Source: an uncultured Clostridia bacterium (GTDB lineage Bacteria; Bacillota; Clostridia; Christensenellales; CAG-917). From it: a DNA stretch of 64,000 nucleotides. Of this stretch, positions 23,967-32,375 are shown in pieces; position 1 is the stretch's first letter, and every line of letters begins with the position of its first letter. The translations under genes were made by a program, and so were the position numbers. Where the stretch lies: positions 31,978-95,977 of the forward strand of contig CANPWB010000003.1 of assembly GCA_947581925.1 (NCBI GenBank), read 5' to 3'. The notes under the pieces are model-generated. The model was not told the origin of the DNA. It did not search any database and saw nothing but the letters and a program-made list of their open reading frames with translations.

Positions 23967-26653
23967 TCTTTCACCTCGTAGCCCGCGTCCTCTATTGCGA
24001 TTTTTACGGCGTCGAGGCTTGCGCCCTCCTCAAGTACGAGCGTAGCTGTCCCTGCCGCGAGGTCAACGTCTGCGCTCTTCACGCCGTTTACGCCAAGGCA
24101 CGCCTTTGTAACGTGCTTGACGCAGTGGTCACACATCATACCTTCAACTTTAAGCACTACAGTTTTCATTTTTGTACCATCCTCCGATATATTTTGCTTG
24201 GAGGCGTTCGCCTCCGGATCTTGATCTTTTTGTTCCGTTTCGGGCGCTTCGCCGCGCGCATTCTCGTTTGCGGGAGAGTCTTCATCAAAAACTTGCGCTA
24301 CTTCCGCGATTTTATCGTTCGTATCTGCCGTAGAGGTTCTGTCGCTCGCGTTTTCAAAAGAGGGAAGAGACTTTTCGCCCTCGGCGGGGACGGAGCCTTG
24401 CTTGACCTTGAAGAAGTTTATCGTGAGCGCGTTGAGCACTACGGACACGCTGGATATGCTCATCGCAAGCGAACCTATCATGGGGTTTATCATGAGGTCG
24501 GAGCGGATGTACGAGAACGCGCCCGTGGCGAATATCACGCATACACAGTTGTAAAAGAATGCCCAGAAAAGCCCGAGTTTTATCGTATTCAGCGTGCGTT
24601 TGGAGAGCGCGATGACGTTGAGCACGTCCATAAGGTCGTCGCGCAGCAGCACGATATCCGCGCTTTCCGTCGCAATGTCGCTCCCGCCGCCTATCGCTAT
24701 GCCGAGGTCGGCGCTTGCGAGGGCAGGGGCGTCATTTACGCCGTCGCCCACCATGGCGACGAGGTGTTTATCGTCCGATTTGAGGCTGTTGACGACGGCT
24801 TGTTTATCTTCGGGGCGCACGTCCGATATGACCTCGTCCACGCCCACTTCCGCCGCTATGACTTCCGCCGTAGCGCGATTGTCGCCCGTCAGCATCACGA
24901 CTTTTATGCCCTTAGCCTTTAGCAGGCGCACCGCCTCCGCGGACGTGGGTTTGACCTCGTCCTTGACGGACAGCGTAGCCACGGCATGCCCGTTCGCGGA
25001 CAGTATGAGCGGAGTTTTGCCCTCCGTCGCCCACTTTTTGGCGAGGGACAGCTCTTCCTCGCTCACTCCCGCTTCAAGCGCGTAGTTTATGTTGCCGATG
25101 TGATAGGTCGCGCCGTTCACGGTCGCCGTCAGCCCTTTGCCGGGCAGGGCGGCATAGCTTGATATGTCGAGGAGCGTCGCGCCCTTTTCCTTTGCGTATT
25201 CGACGACTGCCAGCGCGAGCGGGTGCTCCGATCTGTTCTCCATGGAATAGATGATGTCAAGCGCGCCGTCCGTAGCGCTTTCAAAGTCCACGACTTTGGG
25301 CTTGCCGCGGGTAATTGTGCCCGTCTTGTCCAAAACTACGGTTTTGATGAGGTGTGCTTTTTCGAGTATCTCCGCGTTTTTGATGAGCAGCCCGTTTGCC
25401 GCGCCCTTGCCCGTACCCACCATTATGGCGACGGGAGTCGCGAGACCGAGCGCGCAGGGGCAGGCTATGACTACGACGGTGATAGCGAAGTTGAGCGCCC
25501 TCTCGAAAGTCGCGCCCGCTATGAGGTTTGCGGCGAACGTGACTAAGGCGATAGCGAAAATTATGGGCACGAAAACGCCGGATATCTTGTCCGCGAGCTT
25601 GGATATGGGCGCCTTTGAATTGCTCGCCTCGTCCACAAGGCGTATGATGTTGGCTATCGACGTGTCCTCGCCGACTTTGCTCGCGCGCATTTTGAAATAG
25701 CCCGCCGCGAGCGTTGTGGAAGAGAATACTTCGTCCCCGACGCTCTTGAACACGGGGATGCTCTCGCCCGTTATGTTGGACTGGTCGAGGGAGCCGTTGC
25801 CCTCCGTTATCACGCCGTCAACGGGGACGCTCTCGCCCGCGCGTACAATAAGTATATCGCCGACTTTTACGTCCTCGGCGGCTATCTCGACTTCCTCGCC
25901 GCCGCTCAGCAGCGTCGCGCGCTTGGGGGCGAGGTCCATTATCTTCGTTATGGCGTCCGTCGTGCGTTTTTTTGAAAGTCCCTCAAGATATTTGCCGAGG
26001 CTTACGAGCGTGAGTATCATTCCGGCGGATTCAAAATACAGGCTGTCGTGATAGGTGTGCAGCACCCCCGTCCACTTCTCGGCGTCAACGCCGCCCGCTA
26101 TGCGCGCCTCGGCATAGGACAGCACAAAGAGCGCGAATACGCCGTACAGCACGGACGCGGACGCACCCACCGCGATGAGCGAGTCCATATTCGGCTTGCC
26201 TTTAAATAACTTTTTGAAACCCGAAACGAAATATCTGTTGTAAATGAGGAGTATGGGCGTCACAAGCACGAGCTGTATGAGCGCGAACCCCACGGGATTT
26301 TGCATATGGTCGAGAAAGGACGGCGCGGGAAAGCCCCACATCATGTTGCCCATACTGAAATACATCAGAACGAGCAGCAAAACTATGGAGACGACAAGTT
26401 TCAAAAGCGCGTAGTCCTTTTTGTCTTGGACGGGAGCCGCGCTCTCGCCCTCGGGGTACGTCTTATAGCCCGCCTCTTCTACGGCGGCGGAAATGACGGC
26501 AGGGGAAAGCGAGGCGTCGCACTCCACCACCATATTGTTTTTGAGCAGGTTGACGTTTACGCTCTTTACGCCCGCTACGCCTTCCACCGCTTTTTGCACA
26601 TGCGACTGACACGCGGCACACGTCATACCTTCAACTGAAAATTTCCTTTTCAA
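23963..26653 (-). CDS. copA: Copper-exporting P1B-type ATPase with N- and C-terminal HMA domains
   Basis: 896 residues. N-terminal HMA with MTCAAC (10-15); membrane helices; actuator TGE at 295-297; transmembrane CPC at 398-400; phosphorylation site DKTGT at 442-446; SEHPLA at 475-480; GDGVNDA near 616; last helix pair near 700-745. A disordered acidic linker of about 80 residues then leads to a second HMA with GMMCDHC near 837-843. This C-terminal fusion is unusual for CopA. It exports Cu(I) using ATP. The start overlaps the csoR stop by 4 nt, so expression follows CsoR control. Confidence 0.93.
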   Translation of the reverse strand: MKRKFSVEGMTCAACQSHVQKAVEGVAGVKSVNVNLLKNNMVVECDASLSPAVISAAVEEAGYKTYPEGESAAPVQDKKDYALLKLVVSIVLLLVLMYFSMGNMMWGFPAPSFLDHMQNPVGFALIQLVLVTPILLIYNRYFVSGFKKLFKGKPNMDSLIAVGASASVLYGVFALFVLSYAEARIAGGVDAEKWTGVLHTYHDSLYFESAGMILTLVSLGKYLEGLSKKRTTDAITKIMDLAPKRATLLSGGEEVEIAAEDVKVGDILIVRAGESVPVDGVITEGNGSLDQSNITGESIPVFKSVGDEVFSSTTLAAGYFKMRASKVGEDTSIANIIRLVDEASNSKAPISKLADKISGVFVPIIFAIALVTFAANLIAGATFERALNFAITVVVIACPCALGLATPVAIMVGTGKGAANGLLIKNAEILEKAHLIKTVVLDKTGTITRGKPKVVDFESATDGALDIIYSMENRSEHPLALAVVEYAKEKGATLLDISSYAALPGKGLTATVNGATYHIGNINYALEAGVSEEELSLAKKWATEGKTPLILSANGHAVATLSVKDEVKPTSAEAVRLLKAKGIKVVMLTGDNRATAEVIAAEVGVDEVISDVRPEDKQAVVNSLKSDDKHLVAMVGDGVNDAPALASADLGIAIGGGSDIATESADIVLLRDDLMDVLNVIALSKRTLNTIKLGLFWAFFYNCVCVIFATGAFSYIRSDLMINPMIGSLAMSISSVSVVLNALTINFFKVKQGSVPAEGEKSLPSFENASDRTSTADTNDKIAEVAQVFDEDSPANENARGEAPETEQKDQDPEANASKQNISEDGTKMKTVVLKVEGMMCDHCVKHVTKACLGVNGVKSADVDLAAGTATLVLEEGASLDAVKIAIEDAGYEVKE

Positions 26654-27000
26654 TGCATAAACCTCTTGAACAGCATGAGCACCTCGTCAACGGAGCCATC
26701 CTCGCCCGCTTTGATGTCCCGCACTACGCAGCCGCGCATATGCTGTTCCAAAATATATGTAGATATGCTCTTGACCGCGCTGTCGATGGCGCTGAGTTGC
26801 ATGAGCACGTCCTCGCAATATCTGTCCTCGTCTATCATACGCTTTACGCCGCCGAGCTGTCCTATGACGCGGTTGAGTCTGCCGTCGATATAGTGCTTCT
26901 CTTTTTCGCTGCGCACGGTCTTGCGCACTTCGCCCTCTACTACGCAGCCGCAGGGCGCTGTCGTTTTCGTTGTCTCTTTCACATTGTTGCCTTTTTTCAT
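26650..27000 (-). CDS. csoR: CsoR-type copper-sensing repressor
   Basis: 116 residues from the ATG at 27000 (SD AGGGAGAAA). The all-helical CsoR/RcnR/FrmR domain spans about 35-115. Copper ligands fit CsoR: Cys in RYCEDV, then His and Cys in EQHMRGC (H-x3-C). An N-terminal extension of about 33 residues carries a CGC motif that could also bind metal. Apo-CsoR binds its operator and lets go on Cu(I) binding. It is the first gene of the operon and probably controls itself through the palindrome at 27040-27056. Confidence 0.88.
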   Translation of the reverse strand: MKKGNNVKETTKTTAPCGCVVEGEVRKTVRSEKEKHYIDGRLNRVIGQLGGVKRMIDEDRYCEDVLMQLSAIDSAVKSISTYILEQHMRGCVVRDIKAGEDGSVDEVLMLFKRFMH

Positions 27001-27034
27001 AATTTTTCTCCCTTGCTCTTTATCGAGCATAGCA

Positions 27035-27063
27035 ATTATATACCCGTCGCGGGTATGTGTCAA
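27035..27063 (-). promoter_or_regulatory. consensus promoter of the csoR-copA-copZ operon with operator in the spacer
   Basis: Reading on the minus strand: perfect TTGACA (27063-27058), 17 bp, perfect TATAAT (27040-27035). The spacer is filled by the inverted repeat ATACCCG-TCG-CGGGTAT (27040-27056), which has the TACCC...GGGTA form of known CsoR operators. A repressor bound there would block both promoter boxes. Confidence 0.8.
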
Positions 27064-27319
27064 CAGGAAATCGAAAAGTTTTCGGAAAATTTTGACCGAG
27101 TAAATATATATTTTATGCGGCTGAAAACAAAAAGTTGAAAAATTTTTAGGATTTTTGGGTATTTTCTGCGTATATATAAATAGTCGGAAAAAACAGAGCG
27201 GGCAAATCTCGGGCGCAGCGCCCAAAGTACTCCGCATGCAAAACGCATAGGTTTTTACCCGCGCACATACGGATAAGTCGGCAAAAGCGAGTATCGCCGC
27301 TAAAAACAGGAAGGAGAGT

Positions 27320-29116
27320 ATGAGTCAAGGCTTCACCCCGGAGTTTTTGGAAGAGCTCAAATACAAGTGCGACATCGTAGAGATAATTTCGCAGTACGTG
27401 CCTTTGCAGAAGAAGGGAGGGCGCTATTTCGGATGCTGTCCCTTCCACAACGAAAAGACGGGCTCGTTCTGCGTAAATCAGGCGGAAGGCTTTTATCATT
27501 GCTTCGGCTGCGGCGCAAGCGGGGACGTCATCAAGTTTATACAGGAGATAGAATCCGTCAGCTTTTTTGACGCGGTGAAATATCTTGCGGACAAGGTGGG
27601 TATGCCTCTGCCCGAATTCAAGATAGACCCCGAGTACGGCAAGAAAAAGGAGAGGCGCGACACTTTGAAGTCGGTCATGCGCGACGCCGCGCTATATTAT
27701 CGCAACAACCTTCTCGACCCCGAAAAGGGTAAGGCGGCAAGGGAGTATCTTTCGGCGCGCGGGCTGGGCGATGACGCGTCAAAGCGCTATGGGCTGGGGC
27801 TGTCTCTCGACTATGACGGCATGGTGAACTATCTGAGGTACAAAAACTATACGCTTGCGGACCTCTTCGATTGCGGGCTCATCTCGAGCAAGGAAAATCC
27901 CTTTGACGCGTTTGCAAACAGGATAATCGTGCCGATAATCAATTCTATGGACGAAGTCGTGGCTTTTGGCGGGCGCATATATCATGGCGAGACGGACGTC
28001 GCAAAATACAAAAACTCCACAAATACGCCGCTTTTCGACAAGGGGCACATAATATTCGGGCTCAACTACGTCAAGCGCGATCGCAAGCAGGGCGAAGTCT
28101 TGGAGCGGCTCATACTCGTCGAGGGATATATGGACGTCATCGCGCTCGGCGCGGCTGGGATATACGGCGCGGTCGCGGGCATGGGCACGGCGCTCACCGA
28201 GGGGCAGGCGAGGGATCTGAGACGCCTCTCCGAGCGGATATACGTGTGCTATGACGGCGACGGCGCGGGACAGAAAGCGACGGGCAAAAACCTCGATACG
28301 CTCACGGCGGCGGGGCTGGACGTAAGAGTCGTCACGCTGCCCGACGGCAAGGACCCCGACGAGACAGTGCGCAGCGAGGGGAAAGAAGGCTTTTTGAAAT
28401 ATCTCGACGCGGCGCTCCCGGTCATCGAATACAAGCTGAAACTTATAGAAAAAGCGAGCGAGCTCTCCTCTCTCGACGGCAGGGCGAAGTATGCGCGTGA
28501 GGCGGCAAAATTGCTCAAAACCATAGATGACAGGACGCAAAGGGCAGTTTATGCATCGATTGTGTCAAAAAAGAGCGGACTTAGCGAGGAGCAGCTCGAG
28601 ACGTCGATAACGGGCATAAGGTCGGGCGCGCAAAACCTCGATCCGCCTTCGAGGCGGCCTATGACGAGCGGAGGCGCGGTGGAAGTGAGACAGGCGGACG
28701 CGCGCGAGCTGAGGGCGGCGAGAGTAGTGCTCGCCTCGCTCGTGAGAAAGAGGGAGTACGCGGATATCTCGCTTGTGAAAAAGGCGTGGCTGCCCATGGC
28801 AGTGCACGTGATGATATTCGAGGCGCTATGCGAAAACAAAGATTTCTCGATAGGTAGCATTTATAGCTATGTGGAACCGGACGCGGAGGTGGACAAGATA
28901 GTAGGGCAGCAGCTCCCCGAGGACGGGGCGACGGCAAAGAAACTGTATGACGACTGCCTCATCTGCATCGCGGACGGCTACATCTCGGCGCGGCTCAAAG
29001 CGCTCAACGCGAAATACGGTTCATTGACCGATCCCGAAGAGAAGAATGCTACGGTTTTTGAGATAGCAAAGTTGCAAAAACAATTGGGCTCTCGGTCGAT
29101 AACGGATAAACAATAA
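27320..29116 (+). CDS. dnaG: DNA primase
   Basis: 598 residues with SD GGAAGGAG. Zinc-binding CHC2 domain (C40, H43, C61, C64), catalytic TOPRIM domain with EGYMD at 268-272 and DGDGAG at 312-317, and a C-terminal helical region that would bind DnaB helicase. It makes RNA primers for replication. First gene of a macromolecular synthesis operon, 18 bp before rpoD. No rpsU lies upstream; the preceding 319 bp hold the csoR promoter and no clear dnaG promoter. Confidence 0.95.
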   Translation: MSQGFTPEFLEELKYKCDIVEIISQYVPLQKKGGRYFGCCPFHNEKTGSFCVNQAEGFYHCFGCGASGDVIKFIQEIESVSFFDAVKYLADKVGMPLPEFKIDPEYGKKKERRDTLKSVMRDAALYYRNNLLDPEKGKAAREYLSARGLGDDASKRYGLGLSLDYDGMVNYLRYKNYTLADLFDCGLISSKENPFDAFANRIIVPIINSMDEVVAFGGRIYHGETDVAKYKNSTNTPLFDKGHIIFGLNYVKRDRKQGEVLERLILVEGYMDVIALGAAGIYGAVAGMGTALTEGQARDLRRLSERIYVCYDGDGAGQKATGKNLDTLTAAGLDVRVVTLPDGKDPDETVRSEGKEGFLKYLDAALPVIEYKLKLIEKASELSSLDGRAKYAREAAKLLKTIDDRTQRAVYASIVSKKSGLSEEQLETSITGIRSGAQNLDPPSRRPMTSGGAVEVRQADARELRAARVVLASLVRKREYADISLVKKAWLPMAVHVMIFEALCENKDFSIGSIYSYVEPDAEVDKIVGQQLPEDGATAKKLYDDCLICIADGYISARLKALNAKYGSLTDPEEKNATVFEIAKLQKQLGSRSITDKQ

Positions 29117-29134
29117 AGGAGGAAGATCAAGAAA

Positions 29135-30181
29135 ATGGAAAGAGAACAGCTTTTGAAACAGGAGATCGACAAACTCATCGAGGCGAACAAGGAAAAAGGG
29201 TCCGTCAGCGAAGAGGAGATAATGAAAAAACTCGAGCATATCAACGCTACGGCGGAGGATATGGAAGTCGTATTCAAGGCTCTCGCGGACGCGGGAATAA
29301 CCTTGATCGAGGCGCAGGAGGAGGACATCACCGACATTTCCTCCATGCCCGACGGGACGGTGGACGACTCCGTTAAGATTTACCTTAAAGAGATAGGCAA
29401 AGTGCCGCTGCTCACCGCGGAGCAGGAGATAGAGCTTGCAAAGCGCATGGAGGCGGGCGACGAGAAGGCGAAAGCTACTTTGAGCGAGGCGAACCTCAGG
29501 CTCGTCGTGTCCATCGCGAAGAGATATGTCGGGCGCGGCATGCAATTCCTCGACCTCATACAAGAGGGCAATATGGGGCTCATGAAGGCGGTGGACAAAT
29601 TCGACTACACCAAGGGCTTCAAATTTTCCACATACGCGACGTGGTGGATAAGGCAGTCCATAACGCGCGCCATAGCGGATCAAGCGAGGACGATACGTAT
29701 CCCCGTGCACATGGTGGAGACGATAAACAAGCAGGTGCGCGCGACAAGACATCTCCTTCAACAGCTTGGGCGCGAACCCAGCCCCGAGGAGATCGCGGAG
29801 TATCTCGGCTGCCCCGTGGAGCGCGTGCGCGAGATACAGAAGATAGCGCAGGATCCCGTCTCCCTCGAGACCCCGATAGGCGAGGAGGAGGACAGCCACC
29901 TCGGCGACTTCATAGAGGACAATACCGCGCTTTCTCCAAGCGACGTCGCCGAGAGCAATATGCTCAAAGAACAGCTCATCCAAGTGCTCAACACCCTCAC
30001 CCCGCGCGAGGAAAAGGTGCTACGCTTGAGATACGGGCTTGACGACAGCCACCCCCGCACCCTCGAGGAAGTGGGCAAGGAATTCAACGTCACGCGCGAG
30101 CGCATACGCCAGATAGAGGCGAAGGCGCTTCGCAAGCTGCGTCACCCCAACCGCCTCAAAAAGCTCAAGGACTTTGACTGA
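29135..30181 (+). CDS. rpoD: Primary sigma factor (sigma-70/sigma-A)
   Basis: 348 residues with SD AAAGGAGG 12 nt from the ATG. Regions 2.1-2.4 include [13 protein letters not shown], which recognises the -10 box; region 3; region 4.2 helix-turn-helix [20 protein letters not shown] for the -35 box. Region 1.1 is short (about 80 residues), as in other Firmicutes. It is the housekeeping sigma factor, consistent with the TTGACA/TATAAT promoters throughout the window. Its stop overlaps the trmK start (TGATG). Confidence 0.95.
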   Translation: MEREQLLKQEIDKLIEANKEKGSVSEEEIMKKLEHINATAEDMEVVFKALADAGITLIEAQEEDITDISSMPDGTVDDSVKIYLKEIGKVPLLTAEQEIELAKRMEAGDEKAKATLSEANLRLVVSIAKRYVGRGMQFLDLIQEGNMGLMKAVDKFDYTKGFKFSTYATWWIRQSITRAIADQARTIRIPVHMVETINKQVRATRHLLQQLGREPSPEEIAEYLGCPVERVREIQKIAQDPVSLETPIGEEEDSHLGDFIEDNTALSPSDVAESNMLKEQLIQVLNTLTPREEKVLRLRYGLDDSHPRTLEEVGKEFNVTRERIRQIEAKALRKLRHPNRLKKLKDFD

Positions 30182-30849
30182 TGCCGATACGACTCGATGA
30201 AAGACTTTCCGCAGTCGCTTCCCTCGTCAAAGGGGGGAGCGTGGCGGACATAGGTTGCGACCACGGCAAACTCGCCTACTTTCTTGTCTCGACGGACAGG
30301 GCAAAAAAAGTCGTCGCGACGGACATAAGCGAGCAGAGCCTTAAAAAGGCGAGGGACCTCGTGCTTGAAAACGGCGCGGACGAGCTTGTGGACATACGCC
30401 TCGGCGACGGGCTTGCGCCCATAAAGAGCGGCGAGGTGGATACCGTCGTCATAGCGGGGCTGGGCGGCGACGTCATATCCGAAATAATATCGCGCGCGCA
30501 TGAGGACGGCAAGAGGTTTGAGGGATACATACTCTCGCCCAACACGCACCCCGAAAAGGTGCGCCGCACGCTTATGAGCGTGGGACAAAAGATATATTTC
30601 GACAGCGCGGTGGAATGCGCGGGCAAGCTGTACACCGTTATCGCCTCGAGCGAGGGCGAGGACAGTTTGAGCGAACTTCAACAGGCTTTCGGAGCGTTTT
30701 ACAAAAGTGACGCTGACTTTGTCTGCAGGGCGGAAAAAGAATTGAATTATACGGAAGAATTGCTTGCATCGGGGGCTATATCCGACAAGCTGAAAAAGAG
30801 GACGGAAATGCTGAAAACCGCACTTAATGACTGCAAAATAGAGAGATAA
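30181..30849 (+). CDS. trmK: tRNA (adenine(22)-N1)-methyltransferase
   Basis: 222 residues. Rossmann-type SAM site VADIGCDHGKLAYFL (motif I, about 21-35), ATDISEQSL (motif II), AGLGGD (IAGLGG, typical of TrmK/YqfN) and a C-terminal helical coiled-coil domain. It methylates A22 of tRNA. Overlapping start with rpoD and position in the rpoD-trmK-nif3 gene order seen in many Firmicutes support the call. Confidence 0.9.
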   Translation: MPIRLDERLSAVASLVKGGSVADIGCDHGKLAYFLVSTDRAKKVVATDISEQSLKKARDLVLENGADELVDIRLGDGLAPIKSGEVDTVVIAGLGGDVISEIISRAHEDGKRFEGYILSPNTHPEKVRRTLMSVGQKIYFDSAVECAGKLYTVIASSEGEDSLSELQQAFGAFYKSDADFVCRAEKELNYTEELLASGAISDKLKKRTEMLKTALNDCKIER

Positions 30850-30852
30850 AGT

Positions 30853-31605
30853 ATGAAAAACGGCGACATCATCAAAATTCTTGAAGAATTCGCGCCGCCC
30901 TCTCTTGCCGAGGAATGGGACAGGATAGGGCTTATGGTGGGGAGCTTGCAAGCCGAGAATACGGGCGTGCTTGTGGCTCTCGACGTTACGCCCGAAACAA
31001 TAAAAGAGGCGTGGGAGAAGGGCGCGAACCTCATAGTGTCTCATCATCCCTTGATATGGGATCCCATCGCTCGTATAGACGAGGAGACTCCGCGCGGCGC
31101 GATGTATGCGGAGCTCATCAAAAAGGACATAACCGTGTATTCCATGCACACCAACCTCGACAAGACGGAGGGCGGCATAAACGACCGCCTTGCGGCCATT
31201 TTAGGTGGGAAGGATGTTCAAAATGACGGACTGGGGCGCGTTTTTCCCCTTGAAGGCGTCACATTGAAACAGCTCGCCCGCCGCGTGTCCGAGAGGCTTA
31301 GCGACGACACCGTGTACGCCGTGGGCGACCCCGATAAGGTCATAAAAAAGGCATATGTCGTCGGCGGCTCTGGCGGGAGCGAATACGCGCGCGCAAAGGA
31401 AGTTGCGGACGTGCTCATCACGGGCGAAATAAAACATAATTTGCTTGTGGAGGCGAAGGCGGAAGGCTTTTGCCTTGTCGGATTTTCGCACTTCGCAAGC
31501 GAGATCTTGGCACAGGATATCTTGAGTGACGCGCTCGCGTCATATCCGATAAATATAATCAAAGCGGCAAAGATATGTCCGTTCTGGAGGTTGGATGAAG
31601 TATGA
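30853..31605 (+). CDS. Nif3/YqfO-like dinuclear metal-binding protein
   Basis: 250 residues: the short form of the family without the PII-like insert found in B. subtilis YqfO. Metal-ligand motifs HHPLIW (about 63-68), SMHTNLD (about 97-103) and GFSHFASE near the C terminus are in place. It is often annotated as GTP cyclohydrolase I type 2, but its true activity is unsettled. It starts 3 bp after trmK and overlaps the next gene by 4 nt. Confidence 0.88.
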   Translation: MKNGDIIKILEEFAPPSLAEEWDRIGLMVGSLQAENTGVLVALDVTPETIKEAWEKGANLIVSHHPLIWDPIARIDEETPRGAMYAELIKKDITVYSMHTNLDKTEGGINDRLAAILGGKDVQNDGLGRVFPLEGVTLKQLARRVSERLSDDTVYAVGDPDKVIKKAYVVGGSGGSEYARAKEVADVLITGEIKHNLLVEAKAEGFCLVGFSHFASEILAQDILSDALASYPINIIKAAKICPFWRLDEV

Positions 31606-32339
31606 ATTTCCAAAAATTGCTTGAGTATCAAAGTTACGACATGAAGTGCGACTCCCTCATGAGGGAACTCAAAAACAGCGAGGAAAATGAAAAGATCGTC
31701 GCGATAAACAAACAGCTTAACGAGGCTGTGGCAAAGATCTACAAGCTTAACGATGTCGCGGGAGCGCTCCTCAACGAGTTCAACTCCATCAAGCAGAGGC
31801 TTGACGAGAGCAGCAGGGAGCTTGACGATCTTGCGGACATATTCGAGGAGAACAAGGACCTCGACGAGGTGGACGCCACCGAAATGGAGCACTATCTCAA
31901 ACAGGCGAAAAAGCTCAAGGACAAGATAGACTCTTTGGAATCGGGGCTCAAGACGGTGAGGACGAAAGCCGCCGCCGCGCTCAAGGAGTACGACGAAGTA
32001 CGCGCGCGCGGGGCGAAGCTCAGCGACATGAAGGCGGGCGCCGAGGACAAATTCAAGGCGCGCAGAATGACCTATCAGTCGCAATTCGAGGAGCTCAAGT
32101 CCAAGATGGACGCCATAAGAAAGCTTATTCCCGAGGAGATGGCGCTGTACGACAAGACAAAGGCGGCCCTCAACAGGGCGCCCTATGTCCTCGAATACGA
32201 CCCCAAGACAAAAAAATGCCCGTACGCGCTGTGCCAAATGGACATCTACGCAGATACGCAGGCAAAACTCAAACAGCCCGGCGACCATGCCGAATGTCCC
32301 AATTGCGGCAGACTGCTGTTCATACCCAAACAGGATTAA
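31602..32339 (+). CDS. Coiled-coil protein with C-terminal zinc ribbon (DUF164/CdsZ-like)
   Basis: 245 residues. Residues 1-195 are a long alpha-helical coiled coil with heptad Leu/Ile and many Lys/Glu. The last 40 residues have paired cysteines (KCPYALC and ECPNCGRLLF) forming a zinc ribbon. This is the zf-RING_7 (DUF164) family that commonly follows nif3. Proposed roles include nucleic-acid binding or translation control. ATGA overlap with nif3 ties it to the operon as its last gene. Confidence 0.85.
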   Translation: MNFQKLLEYQSYDMKCDSLMRELKNSEENEKIVAINKQLNEAVAKIYKLNDVAGALLNEFNSIKQRLDESSRELDDLADIFEENKDLDEVDATEMEHYLKQAKKLKDKIDSLESGLKTVRTKAAAALKEYDEVRARGAKLSDMKAGAEDKFKARRMTYQSQFEELKSKMDAIRKLIPEEMALYDKTKAALNRAPYVLEYDPKTKKCPYALCQMDIYADTQAKLKQPGDHAECPNCGRLLFIPKQD

Positions 32340-32375
32340 GGCTCACGCCGAAGTATAAATTTAAAGGAGAGAATT

